Source of the DNA: an uncultured Roseburia sp.
Lineage (GTDB): Bacteria; Bacillota; Clostridia; Lachnospirales; Lachnospiraceae
Length of the DNA: 5,692 nt
Assembly: GCA_947384095.1 (NCBI GenBank)
Contig: CANDFU010000135.1
Span: forward strand, 1 to 5,692
Reading direction: 5' to 3'
Below the pieces are notes generated by a model. The model was not told the origin of the DNA, searched no databases, and saw only the letters and a list, made by a program, of their open reading frames with translations. Positions within the stretch are counted from its first letter, which is position 1. The number at the start of each line of letters is the position of its first letter. The position numbers and the translations under genes are program-made. Positions 1 to 5,292 of this stretch are shown here, piece by piece.

Positions 1-142
1 CGCTCGCGCGGCACGTTTGCCGCACCTGCGGCATATCTTCCCTGTACGGGCCTGCCTCATCCGGCAGGCGATGTTCTTCTCTCCTGCCGCTCGCGCGGCA
101 CGTTTGCCGCACCTGCGGCATATCTTCCCTGTACGGGCCTGC
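1..142. repeat. Two copies of a 55-bp GC-rich hairpin element, 87-bp period
   Basis: Bases 1-55 recur without mismatch at 88-142, a period of 87 bp. The first copy starts at the window edge, so more copies may lie to the left. Read on the minus strand, each complete copy with its flank holds two adjacent hairpins with the same 6-bp stem (TGCCGC/GCGGCA) but different tetraloops: AGGT (105-120, and 18-33 in the other copy) and GCGA (85-100). The two hairpins are 4 nt apart. The spacer between copies adds a third hairpin, GCCTGCC/GGCAGGC at 50-69. The identity and stems are seen directly. That this is a dispersed, REP-like intergenic element is inference. It lies just past the rpoZ terminator and has no supported gene in it. 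Confidence 0.85.
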
Positions 143-144
143 GC

Positions 145-178
145 ATAAAAAGGATGATAAAATTGTTTTATCATCCTT
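145..178 (-). terminator. Rho-independent terminator of the yicC-remA-rpoZ unit
   Basis: A perfect 13-bp inverted repeat, AAGGATGATAAAA (150-162) and TTTTATCATCCTT (166-178), encloses a 3-nt loop. Read on the minus strand it is followed at once by a run of five T (positions 151 to 147). It begins about 10 bp after the rpoZ stop codon, so it ends that transcript. The plus-strand side lacks a matching T run, so it should act mainly in one direction. Confidence 0.9.
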
Positions 179-188
179 ATCCTTCGCT

Positions 189-437
189 CTAAATTTCCGT
201 CTCCGAATCTTCCGGGATAATCTTTACTTTTCCCTCATAAAGCTCTTCCACTGCGATAGACAGCGGTTTCGGGCAGCCGATCTTATCCGCCATCACATCG
301 TCTCCCCCGATAATCTGGCGCGCTCTTCTGGCCGCGGCGATCACGATTGAATAGCGGCTGTTTACAACCGGTTCCTCTCCAATCTCCGTGTCATTGTTTA
401 CAACCTTCATTAACTCTACATAAGATGGATGTATCAT
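189..437 (-). CDS. rpoZ: DNA-directed RNA polymerase subunit omega
   Basis: This 82-aa protein is the small omega subunit, which binds the beta-prime subunit and helps assemble and stabilise RNA polymerase. The family core is clear: the N-terminal HPSYVELM, then VVNSRYSIVIAAARRARQI (about residues 24-42), and the C-terminal KPLSIAVEELYEGKVKI (57-73). Length is normal for a Firmicutes omega. The ATG start is preceded by AAAGGAG about 8 nt upstream. It is the last gene of the yicC-remA-rpoZ unit, 38 bp after remA and just before a strong terminator. The usual upstream neighbour gmk is missing. The acidic tail (PEDSETEI) is not unusual. Confidence 0.96.
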   Translation of the reverse strand: MIHPSYVELMKVVNNDTEIGEEPVVNSRYSIVIAAARRARQIIGGDDVMADKIGCPKPLSIAVEELYEGKVKIIPEDSETEI

Positions 438-475
438 GTTCGTCTCCTTTTTATTTCCCGCTCCGCATAATTTCT

Positions 476-745
476 CTATTCTCTCGTATCGTCACAAACA
501 TCAGCGGCATTGCCGTTAAACCGGAGCGCAAGCGTTTCCGGCTGTAATGCGGACAGGATGATCTTATTGTTCTCTGTAAAAACCACGCTTTTCGTCCTTC
601 TCCCCTGCGTCGCATCGATCAATGTCTCCTGTTCCTTCCCTTTCTGAATGATCCGCTTTGCAGGCGCCGAATCAGAAGAGATAATACTGATAATTTTATC
701 GGTGTTGACCATATTCCCAAAACCGATATTCATTAATCTTGCCAT
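476..745 (-). CDS. remA: RemA-family DNA-binding regulator (DUF370)
   Basis: The 89-aa protein matches the RemA/YlzA family, whose Bacillus subtilis member is a DNA-binding activator of biofilm-matrix and osmoprotection genes. Visible family signatures are LMNIGFGNMV (4-13), the SDSAPAKRIIQ helix (24-34), IDATQGRRTKSVV (43-55) and ILSALQPETLALRF (63-76). Arg49 and Arg50 correspond to the arginine pair needed for DNA binding in RemA. The reading frame is open further upstream to a GTG at 769, and an ATG at 766 overlaps the yicC stop as TGATG. I chose the ATG at 745 because the family begins (M)xxxxNIGFGN and a GAAGGG-type ribosome binding site sits just before it. Translational coupling to yicC is possible. 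The target genes in this organism cannot be read from the window. Confidence 0.93.
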   Translation of the reverse strand: MARLMNIGFGNMVNTDKIISIISSDSAPAKRIIQKGKEQETLIDATQGRRTKSVVFTENNKIILSALQPETLALRFNGNAADVCDDTRE

Positions 746-765
746 ATTCCCTTCTTCCCACACCA

Positions 766-1644
766 TCACTCAATATTCTGTATCTGCTCCCGCACCTTTT
801 CGATATCGGTCTTTAAATCGATCCCGACCCCGGAAACCTTTAAGTCGTTTGTCTTCGAGAGGATGGTATTCGCCTCCCGGTTCATCTCCTGCGCGATAAA
901 ATCCAGTTTTCTGCCAATACCGCCTCCCGCCTGAAGCGCCTCTTTCATCCCTCTGATATGGCTCCTGAGGCGCACGGTCTCTTCATCCACACAGATCTTA
1001 TCCGCAAACAGCGTCACCTCCGCTGCAATCCGCGCCTCATCCATCTGTCTGTCCGCGAAAAGCTCCTTTACCTTCTCTGTCAGGCGCATCCGATATTCCG
1101 CCAGAATCTCCGGATAACGTTCCTCGATAAAGTCCACATAAGAAACCATCCCGTCAAGCTTATCCAGAAGATCCGCCATAAGGCGCTCCCCCTCTGCCGC
1201 GCGGTTTTCCACAAACCGTTCCGCGGCCCCCCGGACCGCCTTCTCAAGCTCCGCCCAGAGCTCATCTTCGTCGGGCCGCTCTTCCTCCATTGTAAAAACC
1301 TCCGGAAAGCGGGAGAGCGTACTGACGCGCAGGTCGTTCTCAATGCCGAACTGCCCCGCCATCGAGCGGGCATGCGAAAGATATTGCGCGGCGAGCGCCT
1401 CGTTATATTTCAATGAAATATTTTCCCCCGTATCATCCTCACACAAAATAAAGACATCCGCCTTTCCCCGCTCCATATATTCTTTTAACAGACTGCGGAT
1501 CGCCCCCTCAAAAAGATTTAAATTCTTCGGCATCCGGATATTGATATCAAGATAGCGGTGATTGACTGATTTTATCTCAACTGTGATCCTGCGGTTTCTG
1601 CACACGGCCTCACATCGGCCGAAACCTGTCATGCTCTTAATCAT
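766..1644 (-). CDS. yicC: YicC/YloC-family endoribonuclease
   Basis: The 292-aa protein is full length for the family (E. coli YicC is close to 290 aa), which has been described as an endoribonuclease involved in RNA turnover. The N-terminal domain opens with MIKSMTGFGR and includes VEIKSVNHRYLDINIRMP (22-39). The C-terminal DUF1732 region holds RLRSHI (about 225-230) and the conserved block RKLDFIAQEMNREANTILSK (245-264), ending in REQIQNIE as in many homologues. The ATG start has GAGGAG about 6 nt upstream. It is the first gene of the unit with remA and rpoZ, behind a near-consensus promoter at 1686-1714. The family assignment is firm. The precise RNA substrates here are unknown. Confidence 0.95.
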   Translation of the reverse strand: MIKSMTGFGRCEAVCRNRRITVEIKSVNHRYLDINIRMPKNLNLFEGAIRSLLKEYMERGKADVFILCEDDTGENISLKYNEALAAQYLSHARSMAGQFGIENDLRVSTLSRFPEVFTMEEERPDEDELWAELEKAVRGAAERFVENRAAEGERLMADLLDKLDGMVSYVDFIEERYPEILAEYRMRLTEKVKELFADRQMDEARIAAEVTLFADKICVDEETVRLRSHIRGMKEALQAGGGIGRKLDFIAQEMNREANTILSKTNDLKVSGVGIDLKTDIEKVREQIQNIE

Positions 1645-1685
1645 GGCTCTCCTCGATTGCTATATTTTGGGCATTAAGCAAAAAT

Positions 1686-1714
1686 ATTATAAATCCATTT
1701 GGCAGGGAAGTCAA
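1686..1714 (-). promoter_or_regulatory. Sigma-A promoter of yicC-remA-rpoZ
   Basis: On the minus strand the -35 is TTGACT (1709-1714), the spacer is exactly 17 bp and the -10 is a perfect TATAAT (1686-1691). Transcription should start near 1679 and leave a leader of about 35 nt before the yicC ATG. No clear terminator separates it from the upstream glycosyltransferase gene, so some read-through could add to its own initiation. Confidence 0.88.
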
Positions 1715-1728
1715 GTATCCCGATGGCG

Positions 1729-2673
1729 TCACTTCACCTTCTCCAGTTCCCGACGGTTACTCTCGGAAACGATATAATGCGGCCTCTGTTTTACTTCCAT
1801 ATAAGTCTTGGCGATATACTGCCCCATAATCCCCATGCAGAAAAGCTGAATGCCTCCGATCAGCGTGATCACACAGATCGTTGACGCCCATCCGTCCACC
1901 GGATCCCCGAATAAAAGCTTGCGCACCACGATCAGAGCGATCGCCAGAAACGAGACGAACGTCATAAACATACCAAACCATGAAGCCACGGAAAGCGGCA
2001 CCTGTGAAAAATTGATCACTCCGTCAATCGCGTATTTTAATAGTTTCCAGAAATTCCATTTCGTCTCCCCGGCCACACGGCTGACATTTTCATAGGGCAG
2101 CCAGTATGTCTGAAACCCGATCCAGCCGAATATCCCCTTGGAAAACCGGTTGTACTCCCCCATTTTTACAATCGCGTCGACCATGCTTTTCTTCATCAGC
2201 CTGAAATCCCTCGCCCCGTCTACGATATCGGCGTCGGAAATCCGGTTGATAATCTGATAAAACCTCCGCGCAAACCAGCTCCGGATCTTAGGCTCTCCCT
2301 TACGCGTCACCCTCCTGGTAGCCACACTGTCGTACTCGCCGCTCTGTAACATCGAAAGCATCTCGGGCAGAAGCGACGGCGGATCCTGCATGTCCGCATC
2401 CATCACGGCGACATAATCTCCCTTCGCATTGCAGAATCCGGCGTACATCGCTGCTTCTTTGCCAAAATTTCTTGAAAATGAAATATAAGTTACCGCCTCG
2501 TCCCCCGCTGCAATCTCCTTCAGGATGCGAAGCGTCTCATCGCGCGAACCGTCATCGACAAATAGTATTTCGGACGAAATATCCATACCTGCAAGCACTT
2601 TCCTGACTTCTCTGTAAAAAATAGGCAGCGCTTCCTGTTCATTGTAGCACGGCACAATTAACGATATCAGCAT
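1729..2673 (-). CDS. Membrane-anchored family 2 glycosyltransferase (GtrB/DPM1-like)
   Basis: This 314-aa enzyme has the layout of bacterial polyprenyl-phosphate glycosyltransferases, which move a sugar from a nucleotide donor to undecaprenyl phosphate on the inner membrane face. The GT-A domain begins SLIVPCYNEQEALP (4-17), then ILFVDDGSRDET (36-47), SFSRNFGKEAAMYAGF (65-80) and the metal-binding DADMQD (92-97). R199-V-A-G-E-T-K-W (199-206) is the family's membrane-interface motif. Two membrane segments follow, at about 227-250 and 262-284, then a short basic tail. The start is the ATG at 2673, with AAAGGA 7 nt upstream; upstream codons in frame run through the promoter. The sugar is unknown. 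No GtrA-type flippase or other glycan gene is adjacent, so it seems to be transcribed alone. Confidence 0.92.
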   Translation of the reverse strand: MLISLIVPCYNEQEALPIFYREVRKVLAGMDISSEILFVDDGSRDETLRILKEIAAGDEAVTYISFSRNFGKEAAMYAGFCNAKGDYVAVMDADMQDPPSLLPEMLSMLQSGEYDSVATRRVTRKGEPKIRSWFARRFYQIINRISDADIVDGARDFRLMKKSMVDAIVKMGEYNRFSKGIFGWIGFQTYWLPYENVSRVAGETKWNFWKLLKYAIDGVINFSQVPLSVASWFGMFMTFVSFLAIALIVVRKLLFGDPVDGWASTICVITLIGGIQLFCMGIMGQYIAKTYMEVKQRPHYIVSESNRRELEKVK

Positions 2674-2716
2674 TTTGTTGTCCTTTCCCTTACTCACAAC
2701 CTTTTTAACCCTATCC

Positions 2717-2745
2717 ACTTTACTAGAAAAAAGCAGACATGTCAA
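2717..2745 (-). promoter_or_regulatory. Sigma-A promoter of the glycosyltransferase gene
   Basis: The minus strand shows a consensus -35 TTGACA (2740-2745), a 17-bp spacer and TAAAGT (2717-2722) as -10. The -35 hexamer overlaps the stop codon of the upstream unknown gene, so the two genes are adjacent with no separate spacer. The predicted leader is about 35-40 nt. Confidence 0.8.
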
Positions 2746-3377
2746 TCACTGCGCGGTGTAAACACAAAAGACCCGCTGAAAAGATCCGCCTCTTCTCTGG
2801 AAACCGCCTCCAGCACAAACCGATATTCCGCCTGTTCCGATCTGACATAGACGACGGCACACGCCGCATATCCCGTCTCTTTTTCCCCGCCTTCCCTGCG
2901 CAGCCTGAAACGAGGGCATGCAAACGACTCCGTCCTTGTCATCCAGCCCGTTCCGGCATACCGATACCCGGATCCATATTCCGCCGCATTCCTTCTATAA
3001 TAGGAAGCATCCCGGTCCAGACACTGCCCAAATTCCGCAGTTCCCCGGCAGAGGCGCAGATCCACCATCAGCCGCGCCGCAGTCCCAGGAAATTCATAAC
3101 AATACCCTCCGCTCTCCGTGGCGCGCATCTTCCCTTTCTTTTCCCCAGAAAACAACGTGATATGAAAAGTGCAGCTCCCTTCCGCCAGATTGATCCTGTA
3201 CTGCCCTGTGCCGTCTCCATTTTCTTTCACAAGTGTAATAACATTTTTGGAACAGGCATCCGCAATTCTCTCCCAGCCTCCTCCAAAAATAGAAAGGAAC
3301 AGAAAACTGCCTGAAAACAGAAACAGAAACATCACGATACACGTTTCCTGTGATATGCGGACTGCCTTCTTCTTCAT
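2742..3377 (-). CDS. Unrecognised exported or membrane-anchored cysteine-rich protein
   Basis: I do not recognise a family for this 211-aa protein. The first 10 residues are basic (MKKKAVR...), followed by one hydrophobic segment (about 13-32) that could be a signal anchor or signal peptide; there is no lipobox. The remaining 180 residues, expected outside the cytoplasm, carry seven cysteines (42, 69, 93, 110, 119, 154, 173), many for a Firmicutes ectodomain. Short alternating hydrophobic stretches suggest beta structure. I chose the ATG at 3377, which has GGGAG 10 nt upstream. The frame extends to a TTG at 3458, but that TTG lies within the -35 hexamer of the gene's own promoter, so the extension is not translated. 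It is divergent from the XRE regulator, which might control it; this is only positional inference. Confidence 0.72.
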   Translation of the reverse strand: MKKKAVRISQETCIVMFLFLFSGSFLFLSIFGGGWERIADACSKNVITLVKENGDGTGQYRINLAEGSCTFHITLFSGEKKGKMRATESGGYCYEFPGTAARLMVDLRLCRGTAEFGQCLDRDASYYRRNAAEYGSGYRYAGTGWMTRTESFACPRFRLRREGGEKETGYAACAVVYVRSEQAEYRFVLEAVSREEADLFSGSFVFTPRSD

Positions 3378-3387
3378 TTGTGTCATT

Positions 3388-3392
3388 CTCCC
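3388..3392 (-). promoter_or_regulatory. Ribosome binding site that fixes the start of the unknown gene
   Basis: GGGAG on the minus strand lies 10 nt before the ATG at 3377 but only 1 nt before the in-frame ATG at 3386. The spacing fits the 3377 start and rules out 3386 as the main one. Confidence 0.6.
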
Positions 3393-3429
3393 ATGGATGC
3401 ATTCTTTTTTTCTTTTGTGCGCATTCTTA

Positions 3430-3458
3430 ATTTTACTACCATGATTTTTCAGTGTCAA
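3430..3458 (-). promoter_or_regulatory. Sigma-A promoter of the unknown exported protein gene
   Basis: On the minus strand, consensus TTGACA (3453-3458), a 17-bp spacer and TAAAAT (3430-3435) form a strong promoter. The expected start is near 3423, giving a leader of about 45 nt before the ATG at 3377. The -35 is only 8 bp from the first copy of a direct repeat in front of the divergent XRE gene, so a protein bound there could also affect this promoter. Confidence 0.82.
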
Positions 3459-3465
3459 TTTAATT

Positions 3466-3495
3466 TATCTTTTTGATAATGAAATATCTTTTTGA
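3466..3495 (+). promoter_or_regulatory. 11-bp direct repeat and likely promoter region of the XRE gene
   Basis: TATCTTTTTGA occurs at 3466-3476 and again at 3485-3495, 19 bp start to start, close to two turns of the helix. A related inverted copy (GCAAAAAGTTA, 9 of 11 matching the reverse complement) lies near 3518-3528. A weak plus-strand promoter can be drawn through it: TTGATA (3473-3478), 18 bp, TATTTT (3497-3502). The repeat is seen directly. Its use as an operator by the adjacent XRE protein is inference, and the region is so AT-rich that chance similarity is possible. Confidence 0.45.
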
Positions 3496-3542
3496 ATATT
3501 TTACGATACAAAAAAGTGCAAAAAGTTAAAAAAGGAGATGTT

Positions 3543-3824
3543 ATGATTGCCGATAGAATAAAACAGCTCCGTGAGGCCAGCCGCCTGACCCAGGCAGAAC
3601 TCGCGCGAAAGCTGAATATTACCAGGAGCAGCGTCAATGCATGGGAGATGGGAATTTCCGTACCGTCCACCGCATATTTAATGGAGCTGGCACAGCTTTT
3701 TAAAGTTTCCACGGACTATCTGCTCGGACTGCCCGACCACAATATGATCGATGTCTCCTCTCTCACCGAAAGAGAAATCATACTCGTCTACCAGCTTGTC
3801 GATTATTTCCGCTCACAAAAATAA
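3543..3824 (+). CDS. Small XRE-family helix-turn-helix regulator
   Basis: The 93-aa protein has one Cro/C1-type helix-turn-helix domain at about residues 6-62. It reads IKQLREASRLTQAELARKLN with the recognition helix near ITRSSVNAWEMG (26-37) and the typical end STDYLLGL (56-63). A short helical tail with LTEREIILVYQLVDYF (74-89) may serve in dimer formation. No sensor, peptidase or toxin domain is present. The start is the ATG at 3543, with AAAGGAG 5 nt upstream; in-frame codons further upstream lie in the AT-rich promoter region. It is the only plus-strand gene, divergent from the unknown exported protein and convergent with niaR. Autoregulation and control of the divergent gene are likely for such proteins but not shown here. 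Confidence 0.92.
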   Translation: MIADRIKQLREASRLTQAELARKLNITRSSVNAWEMGISVPSTAYLMELAQLFKVSTDYLLGLPDHNMIDVSSLTEREIILVYQLVDYFRSQK

Positions 3825-3847
3825 GATGCCGCAGATACGGCATCTTA
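3817..3847 (-). terminator. Terminator of the nadB-nadC-niaR operon, shared with the XRE gene end
   Basis: TAAGATGCCG (3822-3831) and CGGCATCTTA (3838-3847) form a perfect 10-bp stem with a 6-nt loop. On the minus strand the stem is followed by TTTTT (3821 to 3817), a good intrinsic terminator for niaR. The stop codons of both convergent genes lie in the two arms. On the plus strand no T run follows, so termination of the XRE transcript here is probably weaker. Confidence 0.82.
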
Positions 3848-4414
3848 CTCCGGGGTGAGACAATGGGTCTGGTTTTTTTCAATTTCGTAGGGGAGAAGCT
3901 CTGCCAGATACTGCTTCCCGCGCAGCGCCTCTTCAATCTCGTCCAGCATCTCCTCCCGCTCGGCAGAAACGGTGTGAAAATGATAACCGGACGTGACATT
4001 CAAAAGAAGGGTTGATCTGCCGCTTTGCAGATCATCCACAAACCGTCTGATATCCCTGCGGTTTTTGATATCCAGCGGCGCCGTCACCTTTCCATAAATC
4101 CGATGGTTTACCATGACGTCGAGAACGCGGCCGCCGAAATCCGTAATCGTCGTCAGCTCATCTTCAGCCTGCTCGTCAGTATGACAGACCTTAAAGACAC
4201 GGAGCGCCTGCCGTCTCTGTTCCAGAAGATATCCTCTCGCAGTGGAGACAATGGGATAACCCTCCGCGCGCAGCAGCGCAATATCCTGCACCACGATCTG
4301 ACGGCTCACCCCTGTCCTGCTCCCAAGCTTTGCACCGGACAACGGCAGATCGCTTTCGCCGAGCAGCGATATCAGCTTTTTTCTGCGTGCAGACGCGGCC
4401 ATTCCATTTTCCAT
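3845..4414 (-). CDS. niaR: NiaR-type nicotinate-responsive repressor (HTH plus 3H domain)
   Basis: The 189-aa protein is a NiaR/YrxA-family repressor, which binds operators of NAD synthesis or niacin uptake genes when nicotinate is present. The N-terminal winged helix (about 10-64) reads RRKKLISLLGESDLPLSGAKL with the recognition helix near VSRQIVVQDIALLR. The C-terminal 3H domain (about 72-180) has the expected histidines: H78 in FKVCH, H104 in VMVNHRIYG, and H145/H147 in GYHFH. H78, E86, H145 and H147 fit the metal-site residues known from the Thermotoga family member. ATG with AAAGGA 8 nt upstream. It is 14 bp after nadC and last in the operon, so it likely regulates its own operon. Its operator should be upstream of the first nad gene, outside the window. 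Confidence 0.94.
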   Translation of the reverse strand: MENGMAASARRKKLISLLGESDLPLSGAKLGSRTGVSRQIVVQDIALLRAEGYPIVSTARGYLLEQRRQALRVFKVCHTDEQAEDELTTITDFGGRVLDVMVNHRIYGKVTAPLDIKNRRDIRRFVDDLQSGRSTLLLNVTSGYHFHTVSAEREEMLDEIEEALRGKQYLAELLPYEIEKNQTHCLTPE

Positions 4415-4428
4415 AACACCAATCCTTT

Positions 4429-5280
4429 CTATAATATATTTAAATGTTTCAGACTGATATCGAGAATCGGCGCGGAATGCGTCAGTGCACCGCTCGACAC
4501 ATAATCAATGCCAAGTTCCGTGATGGTTCTGATATTCTCCTTTGTGATATTTCCGGAACACTCTGTCTTCGCCCTGCCGCCGATCAGACGAACGGCCTCG
4601 CCCATCTCCTCCGGCGTCATGTTGTCGAGCATAATGATATCCGCCCCCGCCTCCACGGCCTCTTTCACCATCGCAAGGCTCTCTGTCTCGACCTCGATTT
4701 TCCGCACAAACGGCGCATAACGCCTCGCCGCCTCCACGGCCTCTTTCACGCCGCCCGCCGCGTCGATATGATTATCCTTCAACAAAACGCCGTCGGAGAG
4801 ATTGTATCTGTGATTGCCGCCTCCGCCGACCCGGACCGCATATTTTTCAAAAATACGCATACACGGCGTCGTCTTTCTGGTATCCAGAAGCTGCGTTTTC
4901 GTCCCCGCCAGAAGATTTACCACGCCGCGCGTGTACGTCGCAATCCCGGAAAGGCGCTGCAGATAGTTGAGCGCAGTCCTCTCTCCCGACAGGAGTACTC
5001 TGACGTCCCCTGCCACAACCGCAAGGAGCTGCCCTTTCTTTACCGGATCGCCGTCCCCGGCTTTAAAATCCACTTCTGTTCCCGCATCCAGTAAGGTAAA
5101 CACCCTTTCAAAAACAGGCAGCCCCGCAATGATACCGTCCTCCTTGCAGATCAGCTGCACTTCACCCTTTTTATAATCCGGCATAACCGCATTCGTGGAT
5201 ACATCCTCGCTGTTGATATCCTCTTCCAGGGCCATCCTTATATATTTATCAGCGGCAAGCCGCATCGTGATCGGATTCAT
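4429..5280 (-). CDS. nadC: Nicotinate-nucleotide pyrophosphorylase (carboxylating), quinolinate phosphoribosyltransferase
   Basis: This 283-aa cytoplasmic enzyme converts quinolinate and PRPP to nicotinate mononucleotide, CO2 and pyrophosphate, the third step of NAD synthesis from aspartate. The N-terminal domain (to about 110) includes LSGERTALNYLQRLSGIAT (97-115) with the substrate-binding arginine R101. The barrel domain has DTRKTTPCMR (133-142), GGGGNHRYNLSDGVLLKDNH (152-171), KIEVETES (194-201), IIMLDNM (215-221) and ECSGNI (240-245). All key residues appear intact and length is normal. The ATG at 5280 has a very strong AAGGAGGAG site 3-4 nt upstream; the ATG at 5265 is less well placed. 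It follows nadB by 12 bp and precedes niaR by 14 bp, so the three are clearly one operon. Confidence 0.97.
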   Translation of the reverse strand: MNPITMRLAADKYIRMALEEDINSEDVSTNAVMPDYKKGEVQLICKEDGIIAGLPVFERVFTLLDAGTEVDFKAGDGDPVKKGQLLAVVAGDVRVLLSGERTALNYLQRLSGIATYTRGVVNLLAGTKTQLLDTRKTTPCMRIFEKYAVRVGGGGNHRYNLSDGVLLKDNHIDAAGGVKEAVEAARRYAPFVRKIEVETESLAMVKEAVEAGADIIMLDNMTPEEMGEAVRLIGGRAKTECSGNITKENIRTITELGIDYVSSGALTHSAPILDISLKHLNIL

Positions 5281-5292
5281 GATCTCCTCCTT

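Noticed and set aside
1..142. CRISPR array
   Set aside because: There are only two copies, the repeat is 55 bp, its hairpins are multiple, the single 32-bp spacer itself forms a hairpin with the repeat edge, and no cas gene is present.
57..146. A 29-codon minus-strand frame beginning MRRPVQGRYAAG across the repeat
   Set aside because: The ATG directly follows the rpoZ terminator T run with no ribosome binding site, and the frame is made of repeat DNA. Another frame is also open across the repeat only because the 87-bp period is a multiple of three and GC-rich.
746..769. Upstream GTG/ATG starts for remA overlapping the yicC stop
   Set aside because: The added residues (MMVWEEGN) do not fit the family N-terminus, and the ATG at 745 has its own ribosome binding site. 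Coupling to yicC translation remains possible.
2725..2751. Possible terminator after the unknown gene (GCAG/CTGC stem followed by six T, minus strand)
   Set aside because: The stem is only 4 bp with a 12-nt loop, and the sequence is better explained as the glycosyltransferase promoter.
2739..3314. 191-aa plus-strand frame opposite the unknown exported protein
   Set aside because: It has no ribosome binding site or promoter and a biased Arg/Pro/Ser composition. The minus-strand frame has promoter, ribosome binding site and a sensible hydrophobic segment.
3543..3824. XRE protein as the antitoxin of a toxin-antitoxin pair
   Set aside because: No small toxin-like gene is adjacent on the same strand, and the divergent neighbour is a larger exported protein with no toxin feature.
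4444..5094. 216-aa plus-strand frame opposite nadC
   Set aside because: It is a shadow of nadC, whose conserved motifs run the full length on the minus strand.
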